A stretch of DNA of 64,000 nt from Streptomyces sp. S.PNR 29 (lineage in GTDB: Bacteria; Actinomycetota; Actinomycetes; Streptomycetales; Streptomycetaceae), in NCBI RefSeq assembly GCF_030386795.1, contig NZ_JANUQM010000010.1:124001-188000 (forward strand). Direction: 5' to 3'. The notes under the pieces are model-generated. The model had not been told where the DNA came from. It saw only the letters and a program-made list of their open reading frames with translations, and did no database searches. A program made the position numbers and the translations under genes. Of this stretch, positions 8,467 to 16,756 are shown one piece after another (position 1 is the first letter of the stretch; each line of letters begins with the position of its first letter).

Positions 8467-9570
8467 TCAGTCGTCCTCCTGATCGAGGTCGTCGTCGAAG
8501 CGGAAGCCGAAGATGTCGTCGTCTTCGGCGAGGCCCGCGTCGAGGGGGTGCAGGTCCTCCTGCAGCTGCCGTTCGTGGGCGAGGACCCGGGTGACGCGGT
8601 GGATGGCCCACATGTCGCGGGCGATGACGTGTTCCTCACCGAAGGCGATCTCTCCCGTGAGGGCCTTGTACAGGTGGCGGCTGGCGTCCCAGGGCTTCTC
8701 GATGAGCTGCCCGTCATCGACACGGACGACCATGCCGTGGCCGACGGCGACGGGGAAGATCGCCGAGTTCAGGACGTGCTCGGTGAAGTGGACGGCGACG
8801 GGGACGGCGCCGCCGAGAACGGCCTGGGCGATGGCGGAGCTGGTGTCGCGCGGAAAGATCGGTTCTTCATAGTGCTTGCGCAGACCGGGGGCGAGGTGTT
8901 CCAGGGAGCGGGGCAGCACGATGAAGCCGGGGTCGGGTTCGGCGACGATGGGTTCGCCGGACATGGCCTGCCAGCCGTCCGCGAGGGTGAGGCGCCAGGA
9001 GCCCGAACAGTCCGACAGCAGCGCGGTGTTGACGGTGACGGTGGCCGCGTACAAGGGCCGGCCCGGAATGTAGGTGATGATCGACAGCGATGTCGCGGTG
9101 CTGTCGCCGGTGGCCAGCCAGCGCCGGAAGCAGCCGCTCGCGGACACGGAGACGACCGGCCGGTCCCCGCGTACGCAGGCACGGAACGCGTCGGTGCGCT
9201 CCTCAAGGGTGCCGTCCGAGTCGAGCACGGTGATCGGCTTGCCGGAGACGTTGGTCACCTGGCGAAGCCGGCGCTGAACGGCCCGGGTGATGCGGAGCTT
9301 GGCCCGGGTCGCCTGGGCGTCCCAGTTCCCGATCTGCCGCGGGACGCCTGCGGGCGGGCGTTTGCGGGCGGGCTGCTGCCACAAATCGCGCAGGCCGATG
9401 ACCTTCTCGAGTTTCTCGTCGTCCGGCAGGTCCTGGGTGAGGTCCTGACCGAGGGCGACCTCGCGTCCGAGGGTGTCCAGCTCCAGCAGGGCGGTGTGGG
9501 AGGCGCACGCCGTTATGCCGTCGGCGCCGAAAGGGTCCTGCAGTCCGTCACCTTCAAAGGGGAGGTCCAA
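8467..9570 (-). CDS. Unrecognised 367-residue protein with acidic C-terminus
   Basis: The coding frame is long and has normal Streptomyces codon bias, but I recognise no domain. No signal peptide or clear membrane segment is visible. The middle is beta-rich and the final 30 residues are strongly acidic (repeated DDD and EDD). TTG 9570 was chosen because AAGGAG lies 5 nt upstream; a GTG at 9618 in the same frame would add 16 residues. The upstream gap to the divergent regulator holds repeated TGTAG motifs, so the regulator may control this gene. Confidence 0.6.
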   Translation of the reverse strand: MDLPFEGDGLQDPFGADGITACASHTALLELDTLGREVALGQDLTQDLPDDEKLEKVIGLRDLWQQPARKRPPAGVPRQIGNWDAQATRAKLRITRAVQRRLRQVTNVSGKPITVLDSDGTLEERTDAFRACVRGDRPVVSVSASGCFRRWLATGDSTATSLSIITYIPGRPLYAATVTVNTALLSDCSGSWRLTLADGWQAMSGEPIVAEPDPGFIVLPRSLEHLAPGLRKHYEEPIFPRDTSSAIAQAVLGGAVPVAVHFTEHVLNSAIFPVAVGHGMVVRVDDGQLIEKPWDASRHLYKALTGEIAFGEEHVIARDMWAIHRVTRVLAHERQLQEDLHPLDAGLAEDDDIFGFRFDDDLDQEDD

Positions 9571-9643
9571 GTGAACTCCTTGGTTCGGGAGCACGCCCCG
9601 CGTGCGCGCGGCGTACACGGGGCGTGCCCGGTAGCTTTCACTC

Positions 9644-9840
9644 TGTAGTGCACCCTACTGGATGACGACTTGTAGTCCATCGAGAGCATGGCATGTACGA
9701 CTACATCTACGAGTCGACATTCAAGAAGTGGGTGAGTGTCGTAAGCCACACCCCACGACCTCACTGACGGTTACTCAGAACTTGTGTCCGCAGAGGGAAT
9801 GTGAGCTACAGAACACCGCGTAGTGCTGTAGTGCCCTACG
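9644..9840. repeat. Cluster of TGTAG motifs in a divergent intergenic region
   Basis: TGTAG occurs at 9644, 9671 and 9827 on the + strand and as CTACA at 9701-9705 and 9806-9810. Two copies are longer and alike: TGTAGTGC-ACCCTAC (9644-) and TGTAGTGC-CCTAC (9827-). The 395-bp gap between the divergent genes at 9570 and 9966 holds nothing else I can name. The motifs are candidate operators for the ribbon-helix-helix protein. Confidence 0.45.
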
Positions 9841-9965
9841 CTGTGGGGCGTTCAGTCAGCAAGGGTGCTGCGCAGAACGCGCCATCAGCATCCGTGAACC
9901 GGGTAATGGCGTGCCCCGTCCCTGACGCGAACGGGGCATCCGGGCCCCGACGAAGGGAAAGACAC

Positions 9966-10241
9966 GTGCCCAGCGAGCGCAGGACGACAGAGGAGAAAGA
10001 TCGGCAGGTTGTGGTCTCCGTCCGCTTCCCCAGCCAACTGCTCGATCGCATCCAGGCCATCGCGGCCGTCCAGTCCACCACCGCCAACGCCGTGATCAGG
10101 GAGGGCATGGACGCCTATGTGCGAGAACGGGTGGCCAGCGCCGAATTCCGGGCGGCGAGCGAGGCCTACATCGCGCGAGCACAGGCCCAGGTAGCGACAG
10201 CGCTGCAGGAACACACACCTGGCAGCCCCGGGCGTCCTTGA
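9966..10241 (+). CDS. Ribbon-helix-helix (CopG/Arc-type) DNA-binding protein
   Basis: 91 residues. The core VVVSVRFPSQLLDRIQAIAAVQSTTANAVIREGMDAYV (given here only for residues about 17-52 by its main features) shows the beta-strand then two-helix RHH fold: alternating V-V-V-R-F strand, a Leu/Ile helix, and a TTANAVIREG second helix. GTG 9966 has AAGGGA upstream. The Ala/Gln-rich C-terminus could be an oligomerisation tail. No toxin gene follows, so it looks like a stand-alone or plasmid-type regulator. It is divergent from the 367-residue gene and probably binds the shared intergenic repeats. Confidence 0.75.
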   Translation: MPSERRTTEEKDRQVVVSVRFPSQLLDRIQAIAAVQSTTANAVIREGMDAYVRERVASAEFRAASEAYIARAQAQVATALQEHTPGSPGRP

Positions 10242-10315
10242 CTCTGACGGCCACCGGATCTCGCAGGCGACTTGTGTACTCCATACCCACTATCTGATCC
10301 ATACATGGTCCCATC

Positions 10316-10344
10316 GAGCCGAGGTCCAGCGCGGACCTCGGCTC
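10316..10344. terminator. Bidirectional terminator between convergent genes
   Basis: Perfect 12-bp stem GAGCCGAGGTCC / GGACCTCGGCTC with a 5-nt loop (AGCGC). It lies between the rightward RHH gene (stop 10241) and the leftward gene ending at 10372. Confidence 0.8.
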
Positions 10345-10371
10345 CGCTGTTGCGTCCGTCCCGTCGGCCTG

Positions 10372-11070
10372 TCATGCGGGGACCAGCACGTGCCAGTGCA
10401 CGGCGAGGTCGGCGGTGGGCTGGGGGATCGGGCCCAAGCCCGCGTCGGGGGCGTCCAGTTGCGCCACGGCGTCTTTGACCGCCGCTTCGGGCACTCCCTG
10501 CCCGGGCGGCAGCGTGTAGCGGACGGCAGTGCCGAGCAGGGGGTCGGCGCCGGCCGGCTCGGCTCGGTGCTCGACGGGCCGGTACTCGCTCCAGTCGAGT
10601 TCGTTGAGGTCGCTGACCTGGTTCGCCCAGTGCTCGGCATCCCGTAACTCGCCGCGGCTCAGATGCAGTAGGTACAGGCACAGCGCCCCGGTGACGTTCC
10701 CGGCTCCGGCCGCGTACTGCCACCAGAACTGAGCACCCTCCTCCTCATCGGCGAGATGGAGCAGGCAGGCGAAGGCGAGCGCCCCGTCCGGATCCCGTGT
10801 GGTGTCGAAGGCGGTCACGTGCTCGGCGGCGCCGGGGTGCCGGATGGTGCCACGGCACAGCGTCCGCAGATCGCGTGCCGCGCGGTCGTGCAGGGCCACC
10901 GGCCGGCCGGCCGGCGAGGGTGCACCGGCCGGCCGGAGCACCCGGCGCAACTCGTCGAGTTCCCGGGCGATCGCGTGCCGGGCGGCCTCCAGATCGGCGT
11001 GCGTGTACTCGCCCTGGAAGACGCGGGCACGGCTCAGGACTTCGTCGACGCTGCGCGGGGTGCTGGACAC
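10372..11070 (-). CDS. Hypothetical protein, last gene of sigma-factor operon
   Basis: 232 residues with no signal peptide or transmembrane segment. The central region, about 115-165, is helix-rich with repeated small-residue/LL patterns (GALAFACLLHLADEE, GNVTGALCLYLLHLS) that resemble a tetratricopeptide or Sel1-like solenoid. This arrangement is common in streptomycete proteins encoded after sigma factors. The start is 13 nt after the sigma gene stop. It may be a partner or anti-sigma-type protein, but nothing in the sequence proves that. Confidence 0.65.
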   Translation of the reverse strand: MSSTPRSVDEVLSRARVFQGEYTHADLEAARHAIARELDELRRVLRPAGAPSPAGRPVALHDRAARDLRTLCRGTIRHPGAAEHVTAFDTTRDPDGALAFACLLHLADEEEGAQFWWQYAAGAGNVTGALCLYLLHLSRGELRDAEHWANQVSDLNELDWSEYRPVEHRAEPAGADPLLGTAVRYTLPPGQGVPEAAVKDAVAQLDAPDAGLGPIPQPTADLAVHWHVLVPA

Positions 11071-11083
11071 GGCGTTCTCTCCT

Positions 11084-11689
11084 TTACTCGTCGGAATGGG
11101 GCTCGAACCGGCAGCCCATGGCCGCGGCCAGCCGGTCCTTGGCGGTCCGGCGCGTGGAGCGGACGGTCGCCGCGCTGACGCCCATGATCAGAGCGGTGTC
11201 CTTGGTGTCGAAGCCAAGGGCGTCGCGCAGCACCAGGACGTCGAAGTGACGCTCACTCAGACGTGTCATGTGCCAGTACAGCTCCAGGCCCTCTTCGAGC
11301 TCGGCGACCTGCTGCCCGTAGGCGGCCCGGAAGGACGAGCGGAAGCTGTCCAGGAGCGGAGCCGTGGCCGCACGTATCGCACGGGTGAACGCCAGGGTCT
11401 CCCTCGCGGACGGAGTGCGGCCCTGGAGGGCCAGTTCTGCGGCTACGCGCTGCTTGAGGAGCGTCCAGGCGTAACCACCCGGGTTCCGCTCCACCTCCGG
11501 CCAGACCGTCGCGAGGTGGACGAAGGCCATGTTGACCAGGTGACGAGCTGCCTTGTCGTCCCCCAGGTGAATCCGGCTGTATTCGTAGTAGGCGCGGTCG
11601 TACCGAGTGTGGAAGCGCCAGAACGTGGCGGGCATGGCGGCGATCAACTCGGCAAGTGTCTGCGCTGTGGTGTCGGGCTGGCTGCTCAC
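11084..11689 (-). CDS. Sigma-70 family (ECF-like) RNA polymerase sigma factor
   Basis: 201 residues. The region-4 helix-turn-helix is clear near the C-terminus: about 147-195, LSERHFDVLVLRD, then ALIMGVSAATVRST, then RTAKDRLAAAMG. The N-terminal part (AARHLVNMAFVHLATVW) fits a weak region 2. GTG 11689 has GGGAGG upstream and overlaps the stop of a small upstream ORF as GTGA, which implies translational coupling. The promoter targets cannot be inferred. Confidence 0.8.
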   Translation of the reverse strand: MSSQPDTTAQTLAELIAAMPATFWRFHTRYDRAYYEYSRIHLGDDKAARHLVNMAFVHLATVWPEVERNPGGYAWTLLKQRVAAELALQGRTPSARETLAFTRAIRAATAPLLDSFRSSFRAAYGQQVAELEEGLELYWHMTRLSERHFDVLVLRDALGFDTKDTALIMGVSAATVRSTRRTAKDRLAAAMGCRFEPHSDE

Positions 11690-11874
11690 CGGCGGCCTCC
11701 CGTACGGGAGGTGCCCGCCGCGGGCGGAGCGGCGAGCGGGAAACGGTGGTCGATCGGGGCGTGTAAGCCCGCGCCGGTGCCCACGCGGCACCACGGCGCA
11801 GTGGGCTCGTCGGGCACGACAGACCGCGCCGGGGCGGCGGGGGCCAGCGCGGAGCTGACTACGTCGTAGATCAC
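11686..11874 (-). CDS. Small ORF translationally coupled to the sigma factor
   Basis: 62 codons starting at GTG 11874 and ending in a GTGA overlap with the sigma gene. A purine-rich AAGGAGGAAGGAA tract lies upstream, somewhat far from the start. The product is Ala/Pro rich with a PWCR motif near the middle and no known fold. The coupling and ribosome-binding tract are the main reasons to list it. It could be a real small protein or a translated leader. Confidence 0.45.
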   Translation of the reverse strand: MIYDVVSSALAPAAPARSVVPDEPTAPWCRVGTGAGLHAPIDHRFPLAAPPAAGTSRTGGRR

Positions 11875-12320
11875 AGTGGCTGTGTTCCTTCCTCCTTCTG
11901 CTGCGGTGCCGCGACCACGTCCGCCCCCGTTCAGCGTGGGCCAGCTCCTAGAGCGTGGTTGCTCTGGGAAACAGATAAGCGGACTGACGCCGCTGAGCGT
12001 GCAGTCCGGCAGCCACGTGATTTTGCGGACCCGTACGCTCCGATTCACGCCGCACTCCTGGTCGATTTGCAGTCGCGCAGCGCCACCGTTCGCCACCCGC
12101 GCCCCGGTTTGCGCCACCCCGCACGAACTGGCAGTCAGTCAGAGGTAGAGGCTTCAACAAAAATTTGCGGAAATGTGCAAGGTTCAAACACGCCTCCGGT
12201 GAGTGATGCAGATCACACTGCACAGGGTGCGTGCTCTGCTTCGTCATGGCCCTCCGACCTGCATGAATCGTCGGCGAGCCGCCTTGACTCCTCGGGCGAT
12301 CCGTAGCGCGGTCGGTGGCG
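11875..12320. other. Gene-free intergenic region with an AT-rich patch and a Crp-like site
   Basis: No convincing coding frame is seen. The stretch 12150-12195 is unusually AT-rich for this genome. At 12202-12217 lies AGTGA-TGCAGA-TCACA, one mismatch from the TGTGA-N6-TCACA consensus of cAMP receptor proteins. The only gene it could serve upstream is the leftward small ORF/sigma operon, about 330 bp away. Confidence 0.4.
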
Positions 12321-14087
12321 TCAGGCCCTGGCGTGCCGCTGCGCCCGCTCCTTGTGCAGGAAGCGCCGCAGCCGTGCCTCCGGCCAGGTGTTGATCACGT
12401 CGTCCTTGGTGAGCCAGCCGCGCTGTGCCCTGCCCACGCCGTAGCGCATGTTGGCGAGGTGGACCGTGGCGTGGGCGTCGCTGTCGACGGCGAACCTCAC
12501 CCCGTGCCGCTTCGCCCGCAGGATGTCCTGGTCGCGCAGGTCCAGCCGGTCCGGATGGGCGTTGATCTCCAGAGCGGTGCCGGTGCGGGCGCAGGCGGCG
12601 AAGACGGCGTCGAGGTCGGCGTCGACCCCCGGCCGTTTGCCGAGGATGCGGGTGGTGGGGTGGCCGATGATGTGCACGTACGGGTTCTCGCACGCCCGCA
12701 CCATCCGCCGGGTCATCGCCTCGCGGTCCTGGTTGAAGTGCGAGTGCACCGAGGCCACGCACAGGTCGAAACCGGCCAGGAACTCCTGCGGCCAGTCCAC
12801 GTCGCCGTCGGGGCCGATGTTCAGCTCCGCCCCGTGCAGCAGCCGCATACCGCGCCCGCTCCGTCCGCCTCGCCCGCCGTACGCGCCGTCGAGTTCCCGT
12901 ACCTGCGCGCGCTGGGCCAGGATCCGTTCGTCGGTCATCCGCTGCATGGCCATGTCCGGACCGTGGTCGGTGATCGCGTAGTAGGCGTAGCCGCGCCGGG
13001 CGGCCGCGGCGACCATCTCCTCCAGCGGGGCGAGACCGTCGGTGAGGTCGGTGTGCGTGTGCAGATCGCCCCGGATGTCCCGCTCCTCCACCAGGTCGGG
13101 CAGCTCACCACGGAGACCGGCCTCGATCTCCCCACGGTCCTCCCGCAGCGGCGGCGGGATCCACGGCAGTCCGAGCCGGGCATAGACCTCCTCCTCGGTC
13201 TCGGAGACGATCTTCGTGCCGCTCTCGACGTCGAACAGCCCGTACTCGGACAGCTTGAGCCCCTGGTGCACGGCCAGCTCGCGGGTGCGGATGTTGTGCG
13301 CCTTCGAACCGGTGAAGTACTGCAGCGCCGCGCCCCAGGAGTCCGGCGGGACGACACGCAGATCGACCGCCAGGCCCTTGGTGGTGCGCACGGACGTCTT
13401 CGCCTCGCCGCCGGCGATGACCTCGCTGACGTACGGCAGTTCGGTGAACGCCCGCATCAGCGGCTGCGACCGGGGCGCCGCGGCGAGGACGTCGATGTCC
13501 CCGATGGTCTCGCGGACGCGGCGCAGCGACCCGGCGTACGCGCACCGCCGGCAGCCGGTCACCCGGGAGAGCGCGGAGACGATGTCCTCGGCGACGTCCA
13601 TGGCCACGTCGATCAGTACGCGGTCGCCGGAGGACTGGAGCAGGCCGATGCCGTGCAGGATGTTCTGCTCCGTCTTGGGGCCGAAGCCCTTCAGGTCCCG
13701 GAGCCGCTCCTCGTGCACGGCGTCGACGAGCTCGTCGATGGAGGAGATGCCCAGCTCTTCGTAGAGCATCAGCGCCTTCCTCGGGCCGAGCGTCGGGATG
13801 GCCGTCAGTCGCCGCACACCGGCGGGAATCCTCGCCCGCAGCTCCTCGACGGCCAAGACGCTCCCGGTACGGACGTACTCGACGATCTTCTCGGCGATCG
13901 ACCTGCCGACGTTGGGGATCTCCTGGAGGCCCTTGACGTCCAGCGTCGAGACGTCGGCGTGGTGGCCGCCGACCGCGCGGGCAGCCTTCTCGTAGACGCG
14001 TGCCCTGAACGCGTCCCCACCAGTGATCGAGATCAGGTCCGCGTACTCCTGGAACAGCGCGGCGACCTCGTCATTGGAACGAGCCAC
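12321..14087 (-). CDS. polX: DNA polymerase/3'-5' exonuclease PolX
   Basis: 588 residues, the usual PolX length. An N-terminal family X polymerase contains helix-hairpin-helix segments (LQEIPNVGRSIAEKI, LRDLKGFGPKTEQN). The nucleotidyltransferase motif is AGSLRRVRETIGDIDVL near 190, with the metal aspartates in DID. A C-terminal PHP phosphoesterase domain starts near 340 with GDLHTHTDLTDG, and carries HPDRLDL and VDSDAH metal ligands. The enzyme fills short gaps and trims ends in base-excision repair. GTG 14087 gives the canonical N-terminus; its ribosome-binding site is weak. Confidence 0.93.
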   Translation of the reverse strand: MARSNDEVAALFQEYADLISITGGDAFRARVYEKAARAVGGHHADVSTLDVKGLQEIPNVGRSIAEKIVEYVRTGSVLAVEELRARIPAGVRRLTAIPTLGPRKALMLYEELGISSIDELVDAVHEERLRDLKGFGPKTEQNILHGIGLLQSSGDRVLIDVAMDVAEDIVSALSRVTGCRRCAYAGSLRRVRETIGDIDVLAAAPRSQPLMRAFTELPYVSEVIAGGEAKTSVRTTKGLAVDLRVVPPDSWGAALQYFTGSKAHNIRTRELAVHQGLKLSEYGLFDVESGTKIVSETEEEVYARLGLPWIPPPLREDRGEIEAGLRGELPDLVEERDIRGDLHTHTDLTDGLAPLEEMVAAAARRGYAYYAITDHGPDMAMQRMTDERILAQRAQVRELDGAYGGRGGRSGRGMRLLHGAELNIGPDGDVDWPQEFLAGFDLCVASVHSHFNQDREAMTRRMVRACENPYVHIIGHPTTRILGKRPGVDADLDAVFAACARTGTALEINAHPDRLDLRDQDILRAKRHGVRFAVDSDAHATVHLANMRYGVGRAQRGWLTKDDVINTWPEARLRRFLHKERAQRHARA

Positions 14088-14211
14088 AGGTCCAGGGTAG
14101 GCAGGGTTGCGGAGATCGTGCCCGGGGGGAACCGCTCGGGTGAAAACCGGGTGCCGCGCCGCTCGCCGGTTCCCTGCACTCACCACGCATCACGCGCCGC
14201 CCATGGTCCGG

Positions 14212-15054
14212 CGGTGCGCAGTCGTGACCAGTGTCCTGGAGCCGCCCGGTGCGGCCGAGCCGGTCGTGTCCGTGGCGGTCGAGGCCCGTCGCTGGCCGTG
14301 CGGACCGACCCGGAGACCGGCCAGACGGTGCTGTCCGGCATGGGCGAACTGCACCTGGAGGTAGCGGCGGAGAGAATCCGGCGCGAACACGGGCTGGAGC
14401 TCGGCGTCGGCCGCCCCCGGGTGAGTTACCGCGAGACGGCGGCACGCGGGGTGCGCGGTCTGGTTGTTCCGGCACGTCAAACAGGACGGAGGGGCCGGGC
14501 AGTTCGCGCACGTCGTCCTCGATGTGGAGCCGTGTTCCGACGGAGGTTTCGAGTTCCGCTCGACGGTCGTCGGCGGGCGGGTGCCGCAGGAGTACGTACG
14601 TGCCGTCGAGGCCGGCTGCCGGGACGCCCTGGCCGAGGGGCCGCTCGGCGGGCACCCGGTCACCGGGCTCCGCGTCACGCTCACCGACGGGGCGACCCAT
14701 GTGAAGGACTCCTCGGAGACGGCCTTCCGCACGGCCGGCCGCCTCGGCCACCGCGAGGCCCTGCGCGCCTGCGCGATGGTCCTCCTGGAGCCGGTCGTCG
14801 AGGTCACGGTCACCGTGCCCGAGGACGCGGTGGGCGGGGTCCTCGGTGACCTGGCCGCCCGGCGTGGCAGGGTGACCGGCTCGGCCACGCGGGCCGGCGC
14901 CACGGTCGTGACGGCCACCGTGCCGCTGGCCGAACTGTTCGGCTACGCGACGCGGCTGCGCAGCCGCACCCAGGGGCGCGGCACGTTCACCGCGCGGCCC
15001 GCCGGCCATGCGCCGGCTCCGGTCGGGGCCGCCCGGCCCAGCGGAGGCAAGGGG
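14212..15054 (+). pseudogene. Elongation factor G paralogue remnant (domains III-V only)
   Basis: Three pieces match EF-G in order. Frame 1 near 14220-14286 reads EPVVSVAVEAR. Frame 3 from about 14287 reads RTDPETGQTVLSGMGELHLE. Frame 1 again from about 14464 reads HVKQDGGAGQFAHVVLDVEP and continues through domains IV-V to GRGTF near 14985. The first junction also lacks about 20 codons. The whole GTPase domain with its G1-G5 motifs and domain II are absent, so no factor can be made. It appears to be a decayed second EF-G (FusB/OtrA-like). Confidence 0.85.
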
Positions 15055-15113
15055 TGGTGCATGGCCGGGAAATCCGATTGCTTCGGGTGCCGCGCGCTGA
15101 CAGGCTCCCCGCC

Positions 15114-15950
15114 ATGCCCACCTTCACCGCCCCCGACGGCACCACGCTCGCCTACCACGTCTCCGGTGACGGCCCGCCGCTGGTCTGCCTCCCCGGCGGC
15201 CCGATGCAGGACTCGGTCTACCTGGGCGACCTCGGCGGCCTGACGGCCCACCGCACGGTGATCCGGCTGGACCTCAGGGGCACGGGCCGCTCGGCGGCAC
15301 CGGCGGACCCGGCGACGTACCGCTGCGACCGCCAGGTCGCCGACGTGGAGGCTCTCCGCCGGGAGCTGGGCCTGGACCGGCTTCACCTCCTGGCGCACTC
15401 CGCCGGTGCCAACCTGGCTGCTCTCTACACGGCTCAGCACCCGGACCGCGTGGCCGGGCTCGCGTTGATCACCCCGAGTGTGTTCGCGGTCGGTATCGAC
15501 ATCACCGCCGACGACCGCCTGCGCACGGCACGCCTGCGCCGGGACGAACCCTGGTTCCCCTCGGCGTACGCGTCCCTGGAGGCGGTCACCGAGGGGCGGG
15601 CGACTCCCGACGCGTGGCAGGCCATCGCCCCCTTCTGGTTCGCCCGCTGGGACAAGGAGGCGCAAGCCTTCCGCGAGGCCGAGGACAGACAGAGGAACCA
15701 GGAGGCGGCGGCCGTGTACGCCTCCGACGGCGCCTTCTCCCCGGACACCACCCGCACGGTACTCGCCGACTTTCAGGCCCCGGTACTCGTACTCGCCGGC
15801 GAGGCGGACGTGGCGGCGCCGCCCCAGGTGATGGCGGAGTACGCCGCCCTGTTCCCGAACGCCGAGCTGGTCGTCCAGCCGGGGGCGGGGCACTTTCCGT
15901 GGCTGGACGACGGGGGACGGTTCGTGACGCTCGTGCGACGTTCTGTGTGA
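15114..15950 (+). CDS. Alpha/beta hydrolase (proline iminopeptidase-like)
   Basis: 278 residues. The oxyanion-hole loop is PGGP at 27-30. The nucleophile is S96 in LAHSAGAN, where AHS replaces the usual GHS. The acid is probably the Asp in AGEADVAAPP and the base His in GAGHFPWLDD near the C-terminus. A cap region with several Trp/Arg lies between. Substrate is unknown; the best guess is an aminopeptidase or esterase. ATG 15114 matches the conserved N-terminus, and longer in-frame starts fall inside the EF-G remnant. A strong terminator begins at its stop codon. Confidence 0.8.
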   Translation: MPTFTAPDGTTLAYHVSGDGPPLVCLPGGPMQDSVYLGDLGGLTAHRTVIRLDLRGTGRSAAPADPATYRCDRQVADVEALRRELGLDRLHLLAHSAGANLAALYTAQHPDRVAGLALITPSVFAVGIDITADDRLRTARLRRDEPWFPSAYASLEAVTEGRATPDAWQAIAPFWFARWDKEAQAFREAEDRQRNQEAAAVYASDGAFSPDTTRTVLADFQAPVLVLAGEADVAAPPQVMAEYAALFPNAELVVQPGAGHFPWLDDGGRFVTLVRRSV

Positions 15951-15984
15951 AGGGTGTCGTTGACGATGTCAACGACACCCTTCA
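15948..15984. terminator. Strong bidirectional terminator
   Basis: A perfect 17-bp stem starts with the hydrolase stop codon: TGAAGGGTGTCGTTGAC, loop GAT, and its exact complement through 15984. It separates the rightward hydrolase from the leftward secreted-protein gene ending at 16011. Confidence 0.9.
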
Positions 15985-16010
15985 TCTGCTGCACCTGGCG
16001 GCGCGGCCGG

Positions 16011-16436
16011 TCAGGACACGTAGCTGCAGTTGTAGTTCGGCCGGCTGGCGGTGGAGTCGCAGACCAGGAAGCGGACGTCCTTGACCTCGATCAGGGTGTC
16101 CGAGCCGACACCGTCCCCCCGCGTGGAGGCGATGGTCTCCCAGTCGTGCGTCTCCCAGAAGGAGCCGAGCCATTCCTTGTAGCGGATACGCAGGTGGCCG
16201 CCCACTGAGCCGCTGCACCGTCCGGTCGTCGAAACGCTGATCCAGTAGGAGGCCGTGTACCGGTCGGGCTCTCCTGTCTTCTCGTACTCGTACTGGCCGT
16301 CCGCTTCGACGCAGCCGGAGGTGCTGACACCGTCGACTGGCCACGGAGTTGCGCCGGCGGGTGCTTGCGAGACGCCTGCGGCCAGCGCCGTTGCGGCCAA
16401 GACGGTGGCGAGGCGGCTCCCTGTGCGACGGTTCAT
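16011..16436 (-). CDS. Small secreted protein, unknown function
   Basis: 141 residues. A Sec signal peptide (MNRRTGSR, then an Ala-rich core, with cleavage near AGA/TP about 29-30) is followed by a mature domain of about 110 residues. That domain has four cysteines, suggesting two disulfides, and a YEYEKTGEPDRYTASYWISV segment of alternating polar and hydrophobic residues typical of a beta sandwich. ATG 16436 has a perfect GGGAGGGG site. I do not recognise the family. Confidence 0.75.
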   Translation of the reverse strand: MNRRTGSRLATVLAATALAAGVSQAPAGATPWPVDGVSTSGCVEADGQYEYEKTGEPDRYTASYWISVSTTGRCSGSVGGHLRIRYKEWLGSFWETHDWETIASTRGDGVGSDTLIEVKDVRFLVCDSTASRPNYNCSYVS

Positions 16437-16521
16437 GCGTCCCCTCCCAGGAGTCGAGTGGGGACGAGTATGGAAATTCGGCGATGCGCAGTCCATAGCG
16501 GCAGGCAGTAATGGCCAATCC

Positions 16522-16683
16522 TCATCGCCGATCAGGTGGGTACAGGCCGAGGGCGGCGCGCCGGCGCCTGACGCGGCAGATCGCGGTGGACCTCAGGAGC
16601 GTCGGCCCGCTGACCTCCTCTCCGCCAGAGACGTGTGCGAGCCATCGAAGCTCGTCTTCGAACTGGTACAGCCACTCCCGCAC
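16522..16683 (-). CDS. Possible small ORF (53 codons)
   Basis: GTG 16683 with GGAGG nine nt upstream begins VREWLYQFEDELRWLAHVSG, an amphipathic helix-like N-terminus, and ends in an Arg-rich tail. The 320-bp gap between the secreted-protein gene (start 16436) and the gene ending at 16757 contains nothing else. It could also be a relic of a larger gene. No homologue is recognised. Confidence 0.25.
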   Translation of the reverse strand: MREWLYQFEDELRWLAHVSGGEEVSGPTLLRSTAICRVRRRRAALGLYPPDRR

Positions 16684-16756
16684 ATCCCACGTCCTCCGTC
16701 CGATTGCGGTTGTACAGCTTTCCGTGCCTCGTCTCGCGACATCGGGGAGTCCCGGC

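Noticed and set aside
7791..10241. Integrated element with attachment sites at tRNA-Leu
   Set aside because: No integrase and no repeat of the tRNA 3' half were seen to the right, so an intact element cannot be claimed, only an accessory-looking region.
12315..14200. Very long + strand frame opposite polX
   Set aside because: Composition is typical of antisense to a high-GC gene; only its last part, from about 14287, carries true EF-G residues.
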